Source: Cepaea nemoralis (taxonomy: Eukaryota > Mollusca > Gastropoda > Stylommatophora > Helicidae). Taken from it: 64,000 nt of DNA. The stretch's first letter is position 1. Each line of letters begins with the position of its first letter. The stretch is from assembly GCA_014155875.1 (NCBI GenBank), contig JACEFZ010004190.1, positions 211,240-275,239 on the forward strand, read 5' to 3'. Position numbers and translations under genes: made by a program. Below, one piece after another: positions 56,590-64,000 of the stretch. Under the pieces are notes generated by a model, which saw nothing but the letters and a program-made list of their open reading frames with translations, was not told the DNA's origin and made no database searches.

Positions 56590-56735
56590 CACTGTGTTAT
56601 AACACAACATGTCTGCTACCATATTAACAACTTTAAAGCCATAACTGTGACACACCACTACTTGCCATTTCCCGTCAAGTACTTCTGTTTGGTTTAAATC
56701 CACTGTTTGTTTGGCACAGAATTTGTTAACACACC
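56590..56735. repeat. Dispersed repeat, related to 45140-45300
   Basis: Shares CATAACTGTGACACA and TTTG(G/A)CACA(G/A)AA plus flanking order with the other copy. Family unknown. Confidence 0.45.
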
Positions 56736-56747
56736 TCGGTGATTCTC

Positions 56748-56960
56748 TGGGGAGTCTCTGTGGTGAAGTGGTTACGCGAAGGTTTGATTCCGGGCTACGA
56801 CAATCGGTTCACGAGTGCAGTTGTCTCGGAGATTCCTGGAAGTCGTCGCTTGAGCTACGGAATTTATGCTTTGGGTGGTCTGCTGAAAGAGAACGAGCCA
56901 TATGGGATCAAACCCGGTGCAATGTACTCAATCATCTGGCCATTTAAACACCTTTAAATG
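56748..56960 (+). mobile_element. SINE family C
   Basis: GAGTCTCTGTGGTGAAGTGG head, GGTTTGATTCCGGG (B box), CGTCGCTTGAGCTACGGAAT and ACCCGGTGCAATGTACTCAA match the copy at 47962-48245. Confidence 0.7.
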
Positions 56961-57501
56961 TTGGTGATTATAAGAGGACTGTGACGCAGATATGAAGAGA
57001 GCTGCTCAGACAAGGATTTCCCGCTGAAATATTCATCTTCTTTCGCCCTCTACACCGACTGGAGTATATATTCCCTCAACCAACTTACTAGAAACTCTCC
57101 TATCTTTAGCTATCCCACGTCACCCGTTAGCTCTGACACGTCATTCTTCTAAAATGTACAGCAAATCAGTTTGTACCACTGCTGAAAGAATTCTGACTCT
57201 TTCATCTGGCGTTAAACAGTTCACTAACTACGACATCTACAACAATTGGTGTAAGCTGGTAATCCCAAGGTGTCATGCCTGCATCTTCCGCCACTTCTTT
57301 GGGCGTAATTAATCAGGGCGATTATTGTGTCTGAAGCTGGGCTTGGGAGATTCAGCCGGTTGATGACCACACACGTGTCTGACACACAGAGAAGTTTCAG
57401 GACTGTCAGATTAAGCTGGATCTACTGGGCTGGTCAGTCTGAGTTTGATTTACAGATATGTACACAGACCAGGTGATTTAGGGGTATGTACAACCAAGGT
57501 T
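56961..57501. other. Unassigned sequence
   Basis: No recognised gene or repeat. Confidence 0.4.

Positions 57502-57561
<60 letters not shown>
57502..57561. repeat. (CT)n microsatellite
   Basis: CT run of about 60 bp with one phase break. Confidence 0.95.
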
Positions 57562-57564
<3 letters not shown>

Positions 57565-57770
57565 CTCTTTATCAAGTTCTTTCGTTCTTGTGTTCATAAC
57601 GTGGCTGTCTGGTCAGAAGAGGATCTGTTTGGTGGAAGCCTGCCTGTTCATCACTTCGTTGTTTATAAGTGGACTTTCTTAATCTCTACTAATGATCCTG
57701 CTAAATAATTTTTGTATAGGCGTGGACGATCATGTTTCTCCGCAAATTGCAATCTGCGACAACATGGATC

Positions 57771-58275
57771 AATTCATGTGTTCAGAATTGCGACAATTGC
57801 AATGTCAAGTCATGTGTTCAGAATTGCGACAATTGCAATGCCAAGTCATGTGTTCAGAATTGCGACAATTGCAATGCCAAGTCATATGTTAAGAATTGCG
57901 ACAATTGCAATGCCAAGTCATGTGTTAAGAATTGTGACAATTGCAATGCCAATTCATGTGTTCAGAATTGCGACAATTGCAATGCCAATTCATGTGTTAA
58001 GAATTGCGACAATTGCAATGCCAATTCATGTGTTCAGAATTGCGACAATTGCAATGCCAATTCATGTGTTAAGAATTGCGACAATTGCAATGCCAATTCA
58101 TGTGTTAAGAATTGAGACAATTGCAATGCCAAGTCATGTGTTAAGAATTGCGACAATTGCAATGGCAAGTCATGTGTTCAGAATTGCGACAATTGCAATG
58201 CCAATTCATGTGTTAAGAAGTGCGACAATTGCAATGCCAATTCATGTGTTAAGAATTGCGACAATTACAATGCTC
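57771..58275. repeat. Minisatellite, 36-bp unit, 14 copies
   Basis: Unit AATTGCGACAATTGCAATGC plus CAAGTCATGTGTTCAG. Length is highly constant. One frame gives a Cys-rich 12-residue repeat (CVQNCDNCNANS) and another gives a repeat without Cys; the array is open in more than one frame simply because 36 is a multiple of three. Confidence 0.95.
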
Positions 58276-59043
58276 AGTGAACGCAAATTTACATTACAAT
58301 ACTTGTTCATTTGATTGTGCACCATGGTTGGTCCAAACCTTTTTTTTTTTTTTTATCTGGCACAGAATCAGTTAAAATTGCGAAAGAAACAGCGAAACGA
58401 AACAAATAACATTTTTACCCCTAGTATGGCAATATATCGTCCTTCTGTCCAAATTAGAGGTCACATTTAGCGATATATTATCGTTCTGCACATCATTACT
58501 TAATAAAGCTCTCCAGGCACACACCAGTAATGCAGCCAAAAAAACACTCATTATGAAGGTAATTTCAGTGATCGAATTGCCTTGTACTTTTATTCTGTTC
58601 GTTAGCTGATGGATGGCCGTAGTCAGTCTCCATAATGAGATGATCCTCAGTGTACTCTCGTGAAACTCGAGATCATAACCAACAACTATCTTTTGCCCGC
58701 TCTCAACCTCCACCCACCACCTGCTCGCATGGTTTCACGTTGACCTGATGGATGGCACAACGGGTACTTCATCTTGTGGGCAATATATTACATGTCGTTT
58801 GTGGACGTTGCAATTAACCTACTGGTTAATTGTCTATGCAACTGTGCGTTCAGTAGTTTGCCATTGCTTTCCCAGTGAGAAGTCAGAGTTAAAGTCCAAG
58901 TGAACAGTGTGTAGAACGAACGCACTAGCCAGCCGACAGCGCACTGTAAGTTTAAGTGCTAGATCGGCAAATCACTCGTCCAGGCTGATATGTGTTAATA
59001 ACATGGACAGGTAATGTACTTACACACTCTTGCGGTTACAGAT

Positions 59044-59048
<5 letters not shown>
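58276..59048. other. Mostly unassigned; dispersed repeat at 58300-58510
   Basis: 58300-58510 matches 51355-51575. Around 58855 CAGTAGTTTGCCATTGCTTT is a small piece of SINE family E. No gene recognised. Confidence 0.45.
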
Positions 59049-59092
<44 letters not shown>

Positions 59093-59108
59093 GTGCGTGT
59101 GTGGATGT
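59049..59108. repeat. (TG)n microsatellite
   Basis: TG run with CGCG interruptions. Confidence 0.95.
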
Positions 59109-59232
59109 GTGCATGTGTCTGATTATGTCATGCTTTCTCAAAGTCTTACATGGAGTAGCTCAGTCCTGCCCAGTACAGATTATGATCACTGTACTCTGGA
59201 CTCGTTCGGTCTCTTCCGTAGTAAAGCGATCA

Positions 59233-59660
59233 GAGTGCAAGGACTATCTATGCCCGTCGGATGTACTCTATGTACTATGACGATGTACTCTATGTACTGT
59301 GACGATGTACTATATGTACTGTGACGATATGCACTATGTATTGTGACTATGTACTCTAACAATTTACTCTAACGAAATACTCTAATGATATACTCTAACG
59401 ATGTACTCTGACAATGTACTTATGTACTGTGACGATGTACTATATGTACTGTGACGATGTACTCTAACGATGGACTCTGACGAAGGACTCTAATGATGTA
59501 CTCTAACCATGTACTCTGACGATGTACTCTAACGAAATACTCTAACAGTGTAGGCTACTCTGACGATGTACTCTGACGATTACTCAAATGATGTACTGTA
59601 ACGATGTACTGTGACTATGTACTCTAACTATGTACTCTGACAAGTCTCCTCTCACACTTA
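59233..59660. repeat. Short degenerate tandem repeat, about 13 bp
   Basis: Variants of GATGTACTCTAAC and GATGTACTGTGAC repeated about 30 times. Confidence 0.85.
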
Positions 59661-60055
59661 CTGTTCTTTTCTTACCAAACCGATCTTCACCCCGCATAAA
59701 TACATACCAGCTATTGGTGCCAATTCATTCATTTGGGTTCACTCCTAAGAGTATAAGACACACATAATAATGTTCATGAACAGTTTATTTGACTTCAATT
59801 ATTACAGAAATACCAATACAATGAGGACAATGGAAAGACATGCGGGAATGAACAAAGCATTCGACCCAATACATTACACACCCACACGCTACATCCGGGC
59901 AGTAAATATAGGAGTGTTCACGGAGTCGTGGAACTGCGTAGCGACTGCTGACCTTGACCCCTTGTTGCAAACTGTACATCATAAAACATCCTCGATTTAT
60001 ATCTAATGTGTGTATGACATCATAAAACATCCTCGAGGTATATCTAGCTATGTAT

Positions 60056-60915
60056 GTTCATTCATTCATTATTGGCACCTTTCCGTCTTGACAGACGATA
60101 GTTTGGTACATTGGCTTCAAAAAGGCTTAATAACTGTCATATGGCAATAACAACGATCCATGGCGGTGGCGAGTGTGGCTGGTAAGGCCAATTCTTGCTG
60201 CAAATGTTTGCCCACAGTAGGTGCATGTGAAAACATGGTCATTTCCACCATTTTGCACCATCTTACGTCTCGCACGCTGTGTGAGTGCTTTATCTGCAAT
60301 CATTTTCTCTTTTGTCTTTATTCCATTTCTGATAGTTGCCCTCCATGCAACACGTTCAGCGGCGACGTGCTCCCATTTTGCATTATCAATGCCTGTATCT
60401 AAAAAAAAAAAAAAAAATTGCCTCTCGCTTTGATTCCGAGACCGGTTAAGACCAGGGATGGAGTTATTGCCTCTCCATAGCACAAAGCCTGGGCTAAAAT
60501 AAAGAAACCATGTGTTGCCCATGCAGCATGATCCCTCTCTTGGCCTGCCTAGTTCACTCCAGAGGAAAGTTAATGCCTATACATCTGGAACAAGACAAGC
60601 TGCAGAAGCTGCCGGATCAGCAAAGCAATGCTCTAACTGTCCGCCTGTCGGAGCTTCGATGCTAGACCAGCTGCCAACAAAGGCTTAGGGCCTGGTCTGC
60701 CCTGCCATGACTTATTTTGTCTTTGGGTTGCATTTCCTCGCACCAGGGTAAGGCTTGTACCCTCCCAATTGCGCTCTTCCGCCCGAAGCCGTTGGCACAA
60801 TGTGGGGTGTCGGGTTTGGTAAGCGCCGCCCAACATTCGGCGCTGACAGAAAGCAGGTAGTACCGTCTACTGTCATACGGTAGCTCAGTCATATCTGACT
60901 AAGACCTGACTAAAA
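60056..60915 (-). mobile_element. LINE 3' end inserted in the minisatellite
   Basis: The minus-strand sequence ends in AATGAATGAATGAACAT, a LINE-like short tandem tail, next to the left array half. It contains the coding remnant at 60127-60400 and noncoding sequence to about 60915, where the array resumes with TATGTATGTATGACATTAT. Confidence 0.55.
60127..60400 (-). pseudogene. LINE reverse-transcriptase extreme C-terminus
   Basis: Minus-strand frame: DTGIDNAKWEHVAAERVAWR, ATIRNGI, then CTYCGQTFAARIGLTSHTRHRH in pieces (CTYCGQTF, IGLTSH, RHRH). The Cys/His terminal motif is the same type as in 27372-27998, so both belong to the same LINE clade. Everything upstream is missing or unrelated. Confidence 0.65.
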
Positions 60916-61470
60916 GCTATGTATGTATGACATTATAAAACATCATCCCTTTATATCTAGCTATGTATGTATATATGACATCATAAAACATTCTCGATAT
61001 ACATCTAGCTATGTATATATGACATCATAAAACATTCTCGATATATATCTAGCTATGTATATATGACATCATAAAACATCCTCGATATATATCTAGCTAT
61101 GTATGTATGACATTATAAAACATCATCCCTTTATATCTAGCTATGTATGTATATATGACATCATAAAACATTCTCGATATATATCTAGCTATGTATGAAT
61201 GACCTCATAAAACATCCTCGCTGTATATCTAGCTATGTATGTATGACATCATAAAACATCCTCGATATATATCTAGCTATGTATGTATGACATTATAAAA
61301 CATCATCCCTTTATATCTAGCTATGTATGTATATATGACATCATAAAACATTCTCGATATACATCTAGCTATGCATGTATGACATCATAAAACATCCTCG
61401 TTGTATATCTAGCTATGTATGTATGACATTATAAAACATCCTCTCTTTATATCTAACTATGTATGTATGG

Positions 61471-61846
61471 TTCGTGTGATCGAGACGCCATCTGCGATGG
61501 TGCTTAAACTTCCTTTGCGCTGATGGAGGGGTTCATTTCACACACGGGTCTATTGGACTTAAACATTAACTTGAGACAATGGCAAACTACTGAAAGTAAG
61601 ATTGAAAAGAACAGACCGAATAATCCGCTGCCAGGGTATAATTGTAAACTTTGAAAACCTACCCACAATAGAGTATTTATATCATGTGAGGCTCTGATAT
61701 ACACATATCTGGACCCTCGCCGGTGCTACGGAATTCATGCACTGGGATGAGATTCGCGTTGTGTGATCAATAGGAGGACACTGAACCATTTATGGCAGTG
61801 TTTGTGGGCAATGGAAAGTGATGCTTTACTAAAAACCAAACATTAG
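61471..61846. other. SINE-like scraps
   Basis: GACAATGGCAAACTACTGAAAGTAAG (61574 onward, split here as GCAAACTACTGAAAGTAAG) resembles SINE family E, and GGTGCTACGGAATTCATGCA (61722) resembles SINE family C. No full element. Confidence 0.4.
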
Positions 61847-62260
61847 AATGAGAGACTGGGCCGCCACAGCTTCTGCGTGCAAACTGGTTACAATTGAAAC
61901 AACTAGCCTGGTTTGTAAGGACAGACTTCCACAGGAAAACTCGTAGAATGAGCGATTGGGCTGGTCTAATTTGTGTTGTAAATTGAATTTACTCCACAGG
62001 AACTTTTCTGGTTAAAAACGACAAATTTCTACAGGACAACTCTTAAAATGAGTGATTGAAATGGTCTAGTTTCTGTGTGTTAATTGGTTTTACTCCACAG
62101 GAACTTGTCTGTCTAGAAACGACACATTTCGTAGAATGAAAGACTAAACTTGTCTAGTTTATATGTGTACACTGAGTATACTTGGCACACTAGTCTAGTT
62201 TCTGTATGTAAATTGATTATACCCCACATGAACTAGTCTGGTTTGAGAGTACAGTACTCC
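61847..62260. repeat. Degenerate tandem repeat, about 95-100-bp unit, 4-5 copies
   Basis: AATGAG(A/C/T)GA(C/T)TG, GTCTAGTTTCTGTGTGT and CTCCACAGGAAC recur in order. Confidence 0.75.
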
Positions 62261-62289
62261 TGGAGAAAACCTTGTTTACTTGTGACATC

Positions 62290-62690
62290 GAGGAAAATGC
62301 CACATCAACACTATCTTACATATGCATACATTCACGTTTGCACAAATTGCCGTTTATACAAAATATTCTACACCCAACATTCAACTGTTCCATGCTCTGC
62401 AAATTATTGTTGCATCTAACATTCATCTGTTTCAGGCTCCACATGTTGTTTTTACACTAAACATTCAACTGCCTAAAGTTTTACATGTTGTTATTTTTCA
62501 CTCCAACCAATCAACTGTTACAAGTTCAACAAATTATTCTTAAACTAAACATTCAATTATTTCAAGCTCAACGGATTAGTCTTACACTAAACATTCATTT
62601 ATGCCAAGCTCAACAGGTCATTTTTACCCCGTTTTTACCAAATTCAGTGTACAACATTTCTATTAACATCTTCAAACACAGTGTTCATAC
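62290..62690. repeat. Degenerate tandem repeat, about 42-bp unit, about 9 copies
   Basis: CTAAACATTCAACTGTTTCA and variants start at about 62377, 62419, 62461, 62504, 62545 and 62587. The stretch 62700-63110 has nothing recognisable. Confidence 0.8.
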
Positions 62691-63111
62691 GTTGTTATTG
62701 CTTTTACATTTGCGTAGCTAGTTTTGGAGAAAATCATTATTTCTTTTTTTAAAATACATTGAGATTAAAATAATGTTTCCAATTATTTCAGTCTAACAAT
62801 AACTCACCCGAGGCACATAAAATAAACGATCTATACATTATGGTTACAATCAATTGTCTTTCGAGAAGATAAGAGCCGGGATCAAAACAGATTTTCTTTC
62901 ACTAAAATGTTATACTAAAAACAGGTATAGTTTATATGCTTTTAGAGGAACACATTTCTAAACACAGAAGACATAAACAACATAATCATGATTTATTGCC
63001 TGGCATTTTCCTCGGGTGCATACTGCAGAGTGATGTATCATGTGAAGTTTATCAACGACTTTGGTTTTGAACAAATTTCTAACATGTTATAGGAGTTTTC
63101 TTTCATACTAG

Positions 63112-63143
<32 letters not shown>

Positions 63144-63182
63144 TGCGTGCGCGCGCGCGCTTGCATGCCTGCGTGCGTGTGT
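63112..63182. repeat. (TG)n/(CGTG)n microsatellite
   Basis: TGTG then GCGTGCGTGCGT and GCGCGC. Confidence 0.95.
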
Positions 63183-63408
63183 TTGTGATTAGAAATTTTA
63201 GATTGTGATCAGCATAGAACAATTAGTATAATGAGTCATGTCACAAAGACTTTGCAAAGAATCATCATGCCAAGAGTTTGGAAGAAAATAAAACCAGACA
63301 AAAGGGGAAGAACGATCTGGCAATATAGAATGCAAAAGTACTTTTATACACAGAATTATTAGTTAAAAGTAAACAGACTCACAATGTTGCGTCTTTGGCT
63401 ATATAAAG

Positions 63409-64000
63409 ACGTTTGGTAAAGTAAGACACGCTGACATGGTGTAAAGATACTACAAGATTACCAAATGGATGGGAAATAACTTACACTTCTACAGAACATA
63501 TATCAAATACAATACTGCCTTGACAACTGATAATGACGTAGATCAACATCAGCCAATCAGGAGAGGTGTGAGACAAGGATGTGTGGTATCTCCAGACAGG
63601 AGAGATGTGAGACAAGGATGTGTGGTATCTCCAGACAGGAGAGATGTGAGACAAGGATGTGTGGTATTCCAGACAGGAGATATGTGAGACAAGGATGTGT
63701 GGTATCTCCAGACAGGAGAGATGTGAGACAAGGATGTGTGGTATCTCCAGACAGGAGAGATGTGAGACAAGGATGTGTGGTATTCCAGACAGGAGAGATG
63801 TGACTGACTACGCTCGAATTCAAAGCGAACGCAATAACAATAAAAGTACAATTATCTTGGAACAATCATAACATCTGATAGAAGATGTCGTGTACAAATT
63901 ATAACAAGAATCATCTTGACAAAAGCAATCTTTTGCAAATCCCCCAAAAACGGGCACCACAAAAACAGTCCCAAACATTATGAACATAAAAGGCCAAAAC
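63409..64000 (+). pseudogene. LINE reverse transcriptase with internal deletion, running off the right edge
   Basis: Plus strand, several frame changes. Block 3: TFGKVRHADMV, then KILQDYQMDGK and LTLLQNIYQIQYCLDN. Block 4: DVDQHQPIRRGVRQGCVVSP, the RRGVRQGCVLSP motif, followed by five extra tandem copies of part of it. Then, at 63840-63930, YLGTIITSDRRCRVQIITRI and LTKAIF, the block 7 region. The YADD block between them is absent, lost in an internal deletion where the tandem array now lies. The clade is of the kind with the Cys/His terminus seen at 27372-27998. Nonfunctional. Confidence 0.7.
63550..63803. repeat. 39-bp minisatellite derived from the RT motif RRGVRQGCVVSPD
   Basis: Copies of GTGAGACAAGGATGTGTGG start at 63568, 63607, 63646, 63684, 63723 and 63762, giving a period of 39 (one step of 38). 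Confidence 0.93.

Larger units (their letters stand above)
59982..61470. repeat. Minisatellite, 44-48-bp unit, interrupted by a LINE-derived insert
   Basis: Unit CATCATAAAACATCCTCGAT plus ATATATCTAGCTATGTATGT and ATGA. Two copies lie at 59982-60055; the remaining 11 or so at about 60925-61470. The sequence between (60056-60915) is unrelated. Confidence 0.88.

Noticed and set aside
57732..58314. Cys-rich or Ile/Thr/Met-rich repeat protein
   Set aside because: Three overlapping frames are all open because of the 36-bp period; no independent coding evidence.

Overview
This window looks like repeat-dominated intergenic DNA from a metazoan, most likely an invertebrate. The organism is an inference from element types (LTR retrotransposons, several LINE and tRNA-derived SINE families, hAT and mariner-like DNA transposons, a Polinton-like element) together with very abundant micro- and minisatellites. 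A lophotrochozoan or other marine invertebrate is plausible, but nothing in the sequence fixes the phylum. I see no convincing host protein-coding gene, rRNA or functional tRNA. Almost every long reading frame is a transposable-element remnant or the translation of a tandem repeat.

Layout. At 1-1091 (minus strand) the gag of an LTR element runs off the left edge. At 7007-20362 there is a three-level nest: an L1/Tx1-like LINE (minus strand) was split by a 12.4-kb LTR retrotransposon (7600-20040, 352-bp LTRs, TSD GTAC), and a 2.83-kb hAT transposon (16564-19396, TSD ATAATAAC) then landed inside that element. A second LTR (about 20363-20961) lies in the same LINE. From 21 to 29 kb there are LINE 3' ends, three tRNA-related SINE families, the 3' end of a second hAT and large CT/CA tracts.

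The most striking object is at 29154-40371. It is an 11.2-kb foldback element whose two arms of about 5.2 kb are inverted copies of each other around a loop of about 0.73 kb. Its ends (AGTAGT...ACTACT) and 6-bp target duplication (GTCATT on both sides) fit the Polinton/Maverick class, yet no Polinton polymerase, integrase, ATPase, protease or capsid gene is visible. Each arm instead carries an intact 196-codon two-finger C2H2 gene with a TATA box and initiator 30 bp apart and a downstream AATAAA, read toward the loop. The outer part of each arm is full of TGGTCAAG-type repeats. The two zinc-finger copies differ at six residues, three of them at DNA-contact positions of finger 1.

To the right, 40.4-44.5 kb is two abutting minisatellites (45-bp and about 36-bp units). 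45.6-47.9 kb is a mariner-like MITE split by another element. 48-64 kb mixes SINEs, truncated LINEs (the best is a 351-codon reverse-transcriptase fragment at 53302-54357, minus strand), about eight tandem arrays and dispersed repeats. The window ends in a LINE reverse transcriptase in which a conserved motif has expanded into a 39-bp minisatellite.
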